Assembly (NCBI RefSeq): GCF_002812705.1
Contig: NZ_CP025030.1
Location: forward strand, 2,418,001 to 2,482,000
Length of the DNA stretch: 64,000 nt
Direction: 5' to 3'
From: Achromobacter spanius
Lineage (GTDB): Bacteria > Pseudomonadota > Gammaproteobacteria > Burkholderiales > Burkholderiaceae_B
The notes under the pieces are model-generated. The model did no database searches. It worked only from the letters and a program-made list of their open reading frames with translations, and had not been told where the DNA came from. Positions 47,850-55,422 of this stretch are shown in pieces; position 1 is the stretch's first letter, and the number at the start of each line of letters is the position of its first letter. A program made the translations under genes and the position numbers.

Positions 47850-48989
47850 ATGAACCAGCAGCGCAGACTTTTCTCCGCGGACCATGAACTGTTCCGCGAC
47901 ACCGTGGCGCGTTTCATCGCGGACGAGATCACGCCCCACCACTACCAATGGGAACAGGACGGTCTGGTGCCGCGAGATCTGTGGCGCCGGGCCGGCGCGG
48001 CCGGCATCCTGCTGCCCAGCACCCCCGAGGAATACGGCGGGGGCGGCGGAGATTTCCTGCACACCATCATCGTGGTGGAGGAGATCGCCCGCGCGCTGGC
48101 CACTGGCGTCACCGGCTTCACCACCCATTCAGACATCGTGGCGCCCTATCTGCTGAACTTCGGCACCGAGCGCCAGAAGCAACGCGACCTGCCCGGCATG
48201 GCACGAGGCGACATCGTCGCATCCATCGCGATGACCGAGCCGGGAGCGGGCAGCGACGTCAAGGCCATACGCACCGCGGCGGTCAAGGCGCAGGGCGGCT
48301 ACGTCATCAACGGTCAGAAGACGTTCATTACCAATGGCTTTCACGCCGACCGCGTGCTGGTGGTGGCCAAGACGGACCCCGGCGCCGGCGCGCGTGGCAT
48401 CAGCCTGTTCTGGGCCGATACCGCGGCCACTGGATTCACGCGGGGACGGCTGCTGGACAAGGTCGGTCAGAAGGCGCAGGACACGGCCGAGCTGTTCTTC
48501 CAGGACATGTTCGTGCCGGACGAGGACATGCTGGGCGAGCCGGGCCAGGGCTTCGGCTATCTGATGAAGGAACTGGTGCGCGAACGCCTGATGATCGCGG
48601 TGCGCTGCGCCATGGCGCTGGAGAGCGCGCTGCAATGGACCGTCGACTACACCAAGCAACGGCGCGCCTTCGACAAGGCCCTGATCGACAACCAGTACAT
48701 CCGGTTCAAGCTGGCCGATATCAAGACCCTGGCCGCCGCAACCCGCGCCTTCGTCGACGGCTGTGTGCAGCAATACCTGGACGGCGAACTCGACGCCGGG
48801 GGGGCGGCCATGGCCAAACTGTGGGCGTCCGAAGCCACCAGCGCGATCGATGATCTGCTGCAGTTCCACGGAGGCTACGGCTACATGCGCGAATACCCCA
48901 TTGCCCGCGCCTACACCGACGTTCGACCCAACCGGATCTATGGGGGCGCCTCGGAAGTCATGCGCGAACTGATCGCCCGCACGCTTTGA
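47850..48989 (+). CDS. Acyl-CoA dehydrogenase (long-chain/isovaleryl-type)
   Basis: The 379-residue FAD enzyme has MTEPGAGSDVKAIRT, QKTFITNG and the end RIYGGASEVMRELIA. The normal Glu of the YEGT motif is Gly here, as in long-chain and isovaleryl-CoA dehydrogenases. In those the base is a Glu further upstream; Glu245 in LVRERLMIAV aligns with it. It probably forms a 2-enoyl-CoA from a substrate different from that of the dehydrogenase in the minus arm. GGAG lies 6 bp before the ATG. Confidence 0.87.
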   Translation: MNQQRRLFSADHELFRDTVARFIADEITPHHYQWEQDGLVPRDLWRRAGAAGILLPSTPEEYGGGGGDFLHTIIVVEEIARALATGVTGFTTHSDIVAPYLLNFGTERQKQRDLPGMARGDIVASIAMTEPGAGSDVKAIRTAAVKAQGGYVINGQKTFITNGFHADRVLVVAKTDPGAGARGISLFWADTAATGFTRGRLLDKVGQKAQDTAELFFQDMFVPDEDMLGEPGQGFGYLMKELVRERLMIAVRCAMALESALQWTVDYTKQRRAFDKALIDNQYIRFKLADIKTLAAATRAFVDGCVQQYLDGELDAGGAAMAKLWASEATSAIDDLLQFHGGYGYMREYPIARAYTDVRPNRIYGGASEVMRELIARTL

Positions 48990-49026
48990 ACTTTTTTCTT
49001 CGACTTCGACAGGAACTGATCCCTAC

Positions 49027-50184
49027 ATGACCAAGCATCTTTCGAAATCGGTCGCCATTGTCGGCGCCGCCGAATCCGACCTGGGGAAAGTCCCCGGCAT
49101 GACTTCGCTGGACCTGCAGGCGCAGGCGTCCGCCCGCGCCCTGCGCGATGCCGGGCTGACGCTGCAGGACGTCGACGGCGTGTTCGCGCACGTGGACGAC
49201 AAGTTCGCCGGCCTGCATCTGGCGGAATACCTGGGCATACGGCCGCGCTACGTGGATTCGACCAGCGTGGGCGGCATGTCCAGCGTCATGCACATCCGCC
49301 ACGCCATGGCGGCCATCGAGGCCGGCATGTGCGAGGTGGCGCTGGTGGCCTACGGCAGCACCCAGCTGTCGGACGGCACGCGCAAGGTGGGCGGCACGCC
49401 CGAAGACATGCGCATGCCGCGCGGCCAATTCATCACGCCCTACGGGCAATTGAGCCCCATCGGCTATTACGCGATGGTGGCGCAGCTGCACATGCAGCGC
49501 TATGGCACCACCCACAAGGACCTGGCCGAAGTGGCGGTGGCGGCGCGCAAGTGGGCGCAGCTCAACCCCAAAGCCTACCGGCGCGAGGACACCTCGATCG
49601 AGGAAGTCATGGCTTCCAAAATGATTGCCGACCCCTTGCGCCAGCGCGATTGCTGCCTGGTGACCGACGCCGGCGGCGCCGTCATCGTCACGTCCGCCGC
49701 CCGCGCCCGCACGCTCAAGCGGCCGCCGGTCTACGTGATGGGTATTGCCGAATCCTTCTCGCACCACTACACGCCCTTCAATACGGTGGACTGGTTGGAC
49801 ACCAATGTGAAGCAGACGGCGGATGCCGCGCTGGCCATGGCCGGCGTCACGCGCGCGGACATCGACGTGGTGCAGATCTACGACCACTTCACCATCGGCG
49901 TGATCCAGTCGCTGGAGGAGCTGGGGTTCTGCAAGCGCGGGGAGGGCGGCGCCTTCGTGGCGGATGGGCGCCTGGCTCCCGGAGGCGACTTCCCCATCAA
50001 TACCTCCGGCGGCGGTCTGTCCTACAACCATCCCGGCCAGTTCGGCATGCTGCTGCTGCTAGAGGCCGTGCATCAACTGCGCAAGGAATGCGGCGAGCGC
50101 CAACTGCCCAAGGCTGAAATAGCCCTGGTGCATGCGCCCGGCCTGGTTTTTTCCTGCAACACCACCCTGATACTCGGAGTCTGA
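49027..50184 (+). CDS. Thiolase-like protein lacking the nucleophilic Cys (Ltp2-like aldolase candidate)
   Basis: A 385-residue thiolase-fold protein of the SCP2-thiolase/lipid-transfer group. At the site of the usual catalytic Cys (about residue 85-90) it reads STSVGGMSSVMH, with no Cys. Tyr285 in IYDHFT and Tyr333 in GGGLSYNHPGQFG sit where steroid side-chain aldolases (Ltp2) keep functional tyrosines. The next gene, 2 bp later, encodes a DUF35 protein, the obligate partner of Ltp2-type aldolases. It may thus cleave a 3-hydroxyacyl-CoA by retro-aldol reaction. A non-decarboxylating thiolase with another Cys (Cys379 in SCNTT) is the alternative. Confidence 0.78.
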   Translation: MTKHLSKSVAIVGAAESDLGKVPGMTSLDLQAQASARALRDAGLTLQDVDGVFAHVDDKFAGLHLAEYLGIRPRYVDSTSVGGMSSVMHIRHAMAAIEAGMCEVALVAYGSTQLSDGTRKVGGTPEDMRMPRGQFITPYGQLSPIGYYAMVAQLHMQRYGTTHKDLAEVAVAARKWAQLNPKAYRREDTSIEEVMASKMIADPLRQRDCCLVTDAGGAVIVTSAARARTLKRPPVYVMGIAESFSHHYTPFNTVDWLDTNVKQTADAALAMAGVTRADIDVVQIYDHFTIGVIQSLEELGFCKRGEGGAFVADGRLAPGGDFPINTSGGGLSYNHPGQFGMLLLLEAVHQLRKECGERQLPKAEIALVHAPGLVFSCNTTLILGV

Positions 50185-50186
50185 CC

Positions 50187-50597
50187 ATGGACCAAGCCCA
50201 ACGCCCGCTGCCGCAACCGACCCGGATCACCCAGCCTTACTGGGATGCGGCGAAGGACCATCGCCTGGTCGTCCAGCAATGCTGCTGCTGCAAAACGCGT
50301 CAGTTCTACCCGCGCGAATTCTGCACCGCCTGCCTGTCGGACAGCATCGAGTGGATCGAGTCCGCTGGCCGGGGAACCGTCTACACCTACACCATCAACC
50401 GGCGCCCGAGCAACGCCGCCCTGAGCGAAAAAGTGCCATATGTCGTCGCCATGATCGACCTGGACGAAGGCGTGCGCATGATGGCCAACATTGTGGATTG
50501 TTCAGCCGAAGCGATCAGAATTGGCGCCCGGGTGCGAGTGTGCTTTGAGCCGGTCTCCCCCGAGATCACATTGCCGCAGTTCAGATTGGAGGCCTAG
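50187..50597 (+). CDS. DUF35 zinc-ribbon/OB-fold protein (partner of the thiolase-like protein)
   Basis: The 136-residue protein has a zinc ribbon made by the Cys run 32-35 and Cys46/Cys49 (FCTAC), then an OB-fold from about residue 58 (GRGTVYTYTINRRP, VPYVVAMIDLDEGVRMMANIV). DUF35 proteins bind to thiolase-fold enzymes and pass acyl-CoA intermediates. In steroid side-chain breakdown the ChsH2 DUF35 domain activates Ltp2. Last gene of the plus arm. Confidence 0.88.
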   Translation: MDQAQRPLPQPTRITQPYWDAAKDHRLVVQQCCCCKTRQFYPREFCTACLSDSIEWIESAGRGTVYTYTINRRPSNAALSEKVPYVVAMIDLDEGVRMMANIVDCSAEAIRIGARVRVCFEPVSPEITLPQFRLEA

Positions 50598-50643
50598 TTC
50601 CCGTGGCCCAACTCCGATAACCACGAAAAATGCGGTGCGGGTT

Positions 50644-50712
50644 GTAGCCGCGTTTGCGGGGAGGGCTTGCGGGCCCGGCCGAAGCCTCCCTCGAGGACAG
50701 CATGGCGGCTAC
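50644..50712. other. Nested inverted repeats between convergent operons
   Basis: GTAGCCGC (50644-50651) pairs with GCGGCTAC (50705-50712). Inside, GGGAGGGCTT (50659-50668) pairs with AAGCCTCCC (50682-50690), with one bulge. The structure sits in the gap between the DUF35 and sulfatase genes and covers the sulfatase stop. It may stop or slow transcription from both sides, though T-runs are absent. Confidence 0.45.
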
Positions 50713-52298
50713 GCCAAGGCCGTGGGGTAGGGGCTGGTGTCGATGTGGGACAGCATGGCCCGAGACAGTGTCTCCAGCAGGCGCGCGCGAACCTGCGCGC
50801 TCTGTGCCGCGTCCCAGAGGTTTTGCAACTCGTGCGGATCGTTGCGCAGGTCGTATAGCTCTCCCCAATTTGTGCCGTCGTATATCGTCAGGCGATGGTT
50901 TTCCGCCAGGAGCGTGCGGCAGCGAATCCGGCGGTCGAAACCCAGGATGACGCGCTGGCCTTCCTCCTCGATCATCAGCGCATCGCGCACGCCGACAGCC
51001 TGGCCCGAAATGACCGCAGCAAGATCGTGCCCCTGCATGCCGTTGTAGGGCTGGACGCCCGCGCGCGCCAGGATGCTGGGCGCGATGTCGATCGTGCTAA
51101 CCAGCGCATCGCTGGCGGAACCCCCGGTGGCGCTGGCGCCGTCCCGCCAGATGAACGGCACCCGGGTCAGGCCCCGGTAGTGGATGGGGCCCTTCAGCAT
51201 CAGTTGATGGTCGCCCAGATAGTCGCCGTGGTCGCTGGTGAAGATAACCACGGTATTGTCCGCCAGCCCGCTTTGTTCCAGCGCGGCCAGCACGCGGCCG
51301 ATATGATGGTCGATATTGGCGATGGATCCATAGTTCAATGCCAGCGCTTCGCGCGTTTCGCGCTCGTTGCAGGCGAAGATCGCCGGGGTGTGCCTGACGG
51401 CCTTGCCGCTGTCGCGCTGGTCGCGCAGCCACGCCACATGCGGTGGTATGGAATGCCCGTCGAGAAAGGACGCGGGCAGCTCCATGTCCTCCGGCTTGTA
51501 CATGTCCCAGTAGCGGCCCGGCGGCGTAAAGGGGTGATGCGGGTCGGGAAAGGAGCACTGCAGAAAGAAGGGGCTGTCGCCGAGGCTGTATTCACGCAGT
51601 TTTTCGATCGTGCGGTCCGCGATGTACGCCGTGGGATACAGTTCCTCGGGAACGCGGGTCCGCCAGGCCTGGCGAATGCGGGTCAGCTCATAATCCGGCG
51701 TCTCGATGGCGGCTTCAAAGCCGATCAGCGCCTCCACCTCCGGATGATGGCGGCGCAGCCAATAGCGGTAATGCCCGTGGGGCTGATCGCTATGGTCGTC
51801 CACCAGGTCCGCCTGCTGGAATCCGTAGTAGGGATAGCTCAGATCATAATCGTCGCGTTCCAGCCAGGAGCGCCGGTTTTCCTGGTCGTAGCGCCCGCTG
51901 GCATCCGGCGCTACTGCTTCCAGCGGAAGACGATCCTCGGCGCGGACGGGCCAGGAAGGCGGGATGTCCGTCATGTTCTGCAGATGGAGCTTGCCCACCA
52001 CGCTGGTGCGCCAGCCCGCCGCGCCCAGCATGTCCACAAAGGTCCTGCTGCGCAGCGACAGCGCAATGCCATTGTGGCGCGCGCCGTGGGCGGATGGATA
52101 GCGGCCTGTCATCAGGCTGGCGCGGTTCGGCATGCATATGGGGGTGGCCACATGCATATTGTCCGCGCGCCATCCGCCGGCGGCCATGCGGTCCAGATGG
52201 GGCGTCGCGACGACGCCGTTGCCATAGGCGCCGAGGTGGTCAGCGCGATGCTGGTCGGTTATGAACAGCAGAAAGTTCACGGGACGGTCGGGCTTCAT
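50709..52298 (-). CDS. Sulfatase (alkaline phosphatase superfamily, type I)
   Basis: A 529-residue hydrolase with metal ligands in ITDQHRADHLGAYG and FTSDHGDYLGDH. The formylglycine motif is CMPNR (Cys55) followed by ASLMTGR. The core CxPxR is kept, with Asn replacing the common Ser/Ala. Sulfate esters are the expected substrates; phosphonate monoester hydrolases of the same fold are an alternative. No signal peptide is visible, so it is probably cytoplasmic. It starts inside the stop of the Bug gene (4-bp overlap), so it acts on whatever that receptor's uptake system brings in. Confidence 0.85.
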   Translation of the reverse strand: MKPDRPVNFLLFITDQHRADHLGAYGNGVVATPHLDRMAAGGWRADNMHVATPICMPNRASLMTGRYPSAHGARHNGIALSLRSRTFVDMLGAAGWRTSVVGKLHLQNMTDIPPSWPVRAEDRLPLEAVAPDASGRYDQENRRSWLERDDYDLSYPYYGFQQADLVDDHSDQPHGHYRYWLRRHHPEVEALIGFEAAIETPDYELTRIRQAWRTRVPEELYPTAYIADRTIEKLREYSLGDSPFFLQCSFPDPHHPFTPPGRYWDMYKPEDMELPASFLDGHSIPPHVAWLRDQRDSGKAVRHTPAIFACNERETREALALNYGSIANIDHHIGRVLAALEQSGLADNTVVIFTSDHGDYLGDHQLMLKGPIHYRGLTRVPFIWRDGASATGGSASDALVSTIDIAPSILARAGVQPYNGMQGHDLAAVISGQAVGVRDALMIEEEGQRVILGFDRRIRCRTLLAENHRLTIYDGTNWGELYDLRNDPHELQNLWDAAQSAQVRARLLETLSRAMLSHIDTSPYPTALA

Positions 52299-53254
52299 TG
52301 CGTGGCTCCCGATGCTTTTACCGCTGCGTTCCACTTGGGCATGTCGTTGCGCACCATGTCGCCAAACGCCTGCGGCGTCATCGGACGCGGAGCCATGCCC
52401 AGCGGTTGCAGCGCGGCGGTAAATTCGGGATTCTGCAGCACGGCCCGCAAATCGGCGCTCAGGCGTTCGATCACCGGCGCTGGTGTTCCGGCCGGAGCGA
52501 ACAGGCCGATCCACGACTGCACGCTCACCCCTGGGGCCACCTCCGAGAACAGCGGCGTATCGGGGAGGGCCGGATAGCGCTCGGGATTGGCGACGCCAAG
52601 CACCCGGACCCGGCCATCGGACAGGAACGGCAGCGCTGGCGCAATGCCGCCTATCATCAGCGGCACGTGTCCGGCCACCAGGTCGCTCATCGCTGGCCCG
52701 GCGCCCTTGTACGCCGCGTGCACTACGTCCAGACCGGCGGCGTGCTTCAGCTGCTCCATGGCAAGCTGATGCACGGTGCCTACGCCAGGCGAGGCGTAGG
52801 TGTATTTGCCGGGATTCTGCTTCAGCACAGTCACTGCGTCAGACAGGTTCCGGGCCGGAAAGCTCTGGTTCGCAAGCAGCACCACCACGTTTTCAGCCAC
52901 CATGCCGACCGGGGCAAAATCCTTGACCGGGTCGTACGGCATGGTGGGGTACAAGGCGCTGTTGATGCCATGGGTGTTGGTGGTTCCCATGAGCAAGGTA
53001 TAGCCGTCTGGATTGGCGCGCGCCACCAGGCTGGCGGCAATATTGCCCCCGGCGCCGGGCTTGTTCTCGATGACCATCGTGTAGCCCCGGGCCTGCAGAC
53101 GCTGCGCCAGCTGCCGTGTCAGCACGTCCACCGCGCCGCCCGGCGAGAACGGCACCACGACCTGCACGGGCCTGGCCGGATAGGTATCCGCGGCGTACGC
53201 GCTTGGCGACGCCAAGGCGGTACAAGCCGCCATCGCGGCTAGTGTCTTTTTCAT
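52295..53254 (-). CDS. Bug-family periplasmic receptor linked to the sulfatase
   Basis: A 319-residue receptor with a signal peptide (MKKTLAAMAACTALASPSAYA), then YPARPVQVVVPFSPGGAVDVLTR, VIENKPGAGGNIAASLVA, DGYTLLMGTTNTHGIN and YASPGVGTVHQLAMEQL. GGAG lies 7 bp before the ATG at 53254. It overlaps the sulfatase and is divergent from a LysR gene. A sulfated organic acid is the suggested ligand; there is no direct evidence. Confidence 0.86.
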   Translation of the reverse strand: MKKTLAAMAACTALASPSAYAADTYPARPVQVVVPFSPGGAVDVLTRQLAQRLQARGYTMVIENKPGAGGNIAASLVARANPDGYTLLMGTTNTHGINSALYPTMPYDPVKDFAPVGMVAENVVVLLANQSFPARNLSDAVTVLKQNPGKYTYASPGVGTVHQLAMEQLKHAAGLDVVHAAYKGAGPAMSDLVAGHVPLMIGGIAPALPFLSDGRVRVLGVANPERYPALPDTPLFSEVAPGVSVQSWIGLFAPAGTPAPVIERLSADLRAVLQNPEFTAALQPLGMAPRPMTPQAFGDMVRNDMPKWNAAVKASGATQ

Positions 53255-53346
53255 TGTCTGTCTCCATCCATGCCGCGCATGGAACGCGGCCTGCACAGTA
53301 TGGGCGCGGCGTTCATGCCCGGGAAATGAAATAAACTCACCGGACC

Positions 53347-53362
53347 ATAACCATTCAGTTAT
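53347..53362. promoter_or_regulatory. Inverted repeat before the LysR gene (LysR-box candidate)
   Basis: ATAAC (53347-53351) and GTTAT (53358-53362) are separated by 6 bp, 7 bp upstream of the LysR ATG and 92 bp from the divergent Bug gene. The dyad resembles an AT-rich LTTR binding site able to govern both genes. Confidence 0.45.
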
Positions 53363-53369
53363 CTATGCC

Positions 53370-54311
53370 ATGTTCGTACGCCTTGGTACGCATCTGAAGC
53401 CACGCCATGCGGAGCTGATGATTGCCCTCGATGAGGAGCGCAATCTGGGGCGCGCGGCGGATCGGCTGCACATGTCGCAGCCGGCGGCGTCCAAGGCGCT
53501 GGCGCAGCTGGAAGAGCAGGTGGGCCATGCGCTGTTCGAGCGCACAAGCCATGGCACTCAGCCCACCGCCGCCGGTTCCATCATGATCCTGCACGCCCGC
53601 CACACCCTGGGTTCGGCGGCACGGGTCGCGGCGGAGCTGCAGGCCGCGCAGGAACGTGGATGCGCCTTGCTGCGGCTGGGCACGCTGCCGTCGGCGGCGG
53701 TCACGGTGGCTCCGCAGCTGATAGCCGCGCTGTGCCAACGCATTCCCGCCTTGGAAGTGACGCTCGTGGAGGGTGTACTGGACAACCTTTTGGACAGGCT
53801 TTCCGTGGACGATCTGGATATCGTCCTGGGCCGGCTGGGCGGACGTCCGCTGCCGGCCGAATGCGAAGCGATGCGCCTGCACGATGAACCGATCTGCATC
53901 GTATCGGCGCCGGGTCATCCGTTGGCAGGCCGGCGCGGCCTGCATCTGCGCGAGTTGCAGGGGAGTTCGTGGGTCTTGCCCTTGCCGGGCACCATGTTGC
54001 GGGAACGGCTGGAGCGGGCATTCGAGCAGGCCGGCCTGCCGGTGCCGCCGGCCCGCATTCATACGAATTCGCTGCTGGCGACGCTGGCTCATATCTGCCG
54101 TAGCGATTGGCTCGCGGCCATGCCGACCGCCATCGCCGAGTTCTACCGCGACCGGGGCGCGCTGGATGTCCTGCCTTTGCGCATCGAGGGAAATTTCGGC
54201 GCAATCGGCGCCATCTATCGCCAGCAGGGAACGCGAATGCCCGCGGTGCAGGCCGCGCTGGATTGGCTGGGTCAGGCGCGTGAACCTAGTGTCGAAGTTC
54301 ATTCAACTTGA
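53370..54311 (+). CDS. LysR-family regulator of the sulfatase/Bug operon
   Basis: A 313-residue LTTR: helix-turn-helix LKPRHAELMIALDEERNLGRAADRLHMSQPAASKALAQLE (split by the turn), then the effector domain (LLRLGTLPSAAVTVAPQLIAAL, LPLPGTMLRERLERAFEQAG). The short N-terminus before the helices and the GbpR-like pattern point to a sugar-acid or carboxylate sensor. Its divergent position to the Bug-sulfatase operon makes that operon the likely target. Confidence 0.85.
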   Translation: MFVRLGTHLKPRHAELMIALDEERNLGRAADRLHMSQPAASKALAQLEEQVGHALFERTSHGTQPTAAGSIMILHARHTLGSAARVAAELQAAQERGCALLRLGTLPSAAVTVAPQLIAALCQRIPALEVTLVEGVLDNLLDRLSVDDLDIVLGRLGGRPLPAECEAMRLHDEPICIVSAPGHPLAGRRGLHLRELQGSSWVLPLPGTMLRERLERAFEQAGLPVPPARIHTNSLLATLAHICRSDWLAAMPTAIAEFYRDRGALDVLPLRIEGNFGAIGAIYRQQGTRMPAVQAALDWLGQAREPSVEVHST

Positions 54312-54502
54312 GATTCGGTTAACAGAAGTTGGCCTGTACGGATGTGTAGATCGACGCGGCGCGCGGGTTTGCACCGGGGCTGGGCATAGCCGCTGTCCGC
54401 CGTGGCAAGAACCGCTGTCCCGCTGCTATGCTTGCCTCACAGCCCGCCACGCTTCGGCGCCGGGCCGTGCCGACAGGCCAACCGCAACCCAGGAGCATCG
54501 AC

Positions 54503-54889
54503 ATGAAGCTATCGAAACGCGCGTTATTGGCAGGGCTGGCGTTATCCGCGCTGGCGGCAGTGGCCCCCGCGGCCATGGCGCATCACGGGTGGTCTTGGGC
54601 GGAATCCGAACAGATGACCTTGCAAGGCACGGTCGAGCAGGTGCAGGTTGCGCCGCCCCATCCCAATTTAAGGGTGCGGGCCAATGATGGTGTCTGGGTG
54701 GTCGAACTCGGCAATCCTACCCAGACGAAGGAAGCGGGGTTCGTCGAGGGCTCCGCCAAGCCGGGCGACGAAATCACCGCCATTGGCAACCGCGATCAGG
54801 ACGCCGGCAACAAGCGCATGAAGGCCGTTCAGATCATGGTGGGCGGCAAGACCTACGACATCTATCCCAGCCGCATCAAGAAACCCTGA
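54503..54889 (+). CDS. DUF6152 family secreted protein
   Basis: A 128-residue exported protein with a signal peptide (MKLSKRALLAGLALSALAAV, cleavage near AMA-HH). The mature part begins HHGWSWAESEQMTLQGTVEQV and contains PHPNLRVRANDGVWVVELGNP, which defines the family; GDEITAIGNRDQDAGNKRMKAVQI follows. Function is unknown; the HH motif at the mature N-terminus may bind metal. AGGAG stands 7 bp before the ATG. It is followed after 18 bp by a membrane protein gene, a common pairing for this family. Confidence 0.75.
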   Translation: MKLSKRALLAGLALSALAAVAPAAMAHHGWSWAESEQMTLQGTVEQVQVAPPHPNLRVRANDGVWVVELGNPTQTKEAGFVEGSAKPGDEITAIGNRDQDAGNKRMKAVQIMVGGKTYDIYPSRIKKP

Positions 54890-54907
54890 GCCGCACGGCC
54901 CTCAGTC

Positions 54908-55393
54908 ATGCCCGAACTGCTTCGGCTGGCGCTGGAACAGCTTACCGCCTTGCCCCCGGCGCTGTGGCTGCGACGGTCCGGCACGCTATACCTTCTGGTC
55001 AACGCCGCCCATATCGGCGCCATCGGGCTGTTGATCGGTTCGATCGTTCCGCTGGACCTGCGCCTGCTCGGCGTCCTCAAGCCCACCTCCTTGGCGCTGC
55101 TGGCGCCTGTGCTGGCGCGCACGGCTGCGGTGGGCCTTGCGCTGGCCGTACTGACCGGCGCCACGCTGTTTACCGTGCGTCCGCTGGAATACCTGCAGAA
55201 CCCGGCATTCGTGGTGAAGATGGGCTTGCTGGGCGCGGGCGCAATCAACGCGTGGCTCGTGCGGCGGGGCAGGGCATGGGGACAGGTATTACAGGGAGAC
55301 CGCCCGTCCATCGCGCTGCGCTGCCAGGCCGCCGTCTCGCTGCTGCTGTGGACGGGCTGCCTGGTAGCGGGCAGATGGATCGGGTTCTTGTAG
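54908..55393 (+). CDS. Small integral membrane protein (DUF6644/DUF2214-like)
   Basis: A 161-residue protein with four hydrophobic helices (about residues 28-48, 58-75, 80-100, 130-155) and conserved features LVNAAHIGAIGLLIGSIVPLDLRLLG and NPAFVVKMGLL. Relatives accompany DUF6152 proteins and look like small heme- or metal-associated membrane subunits; no function is proven. Probably co-transcribed with the secreted protein. The family number is from memory of the pattern and should be treated as tentative. Confidence 0.65.
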   Translation: MPELLRLALEQLTALPPALWLRRSGTLYLLVNAAHIGAIGLLIGSIVPLDLRLLGVLKPTSLALLAPVLARTAAVGLALAVLTGATLFTVRPLEYLQNPAFVVKMGLLGAGAINAWLVRRGRAWGQVLQGDRPSIALRCQAAVSLLLWTGCLVAGRWIGFL

Positions 55394-55422
55394 CTTGCCC
55401 TATTCGATTGCTTTTTCAGGGC

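Noticed and set aside
51097..51558. Minus-strand frame inside the sulfatase gene
   Set aside because: It is another frame of the sulfatase, whose own frame shows the full set of metal and formylglycine motifs.
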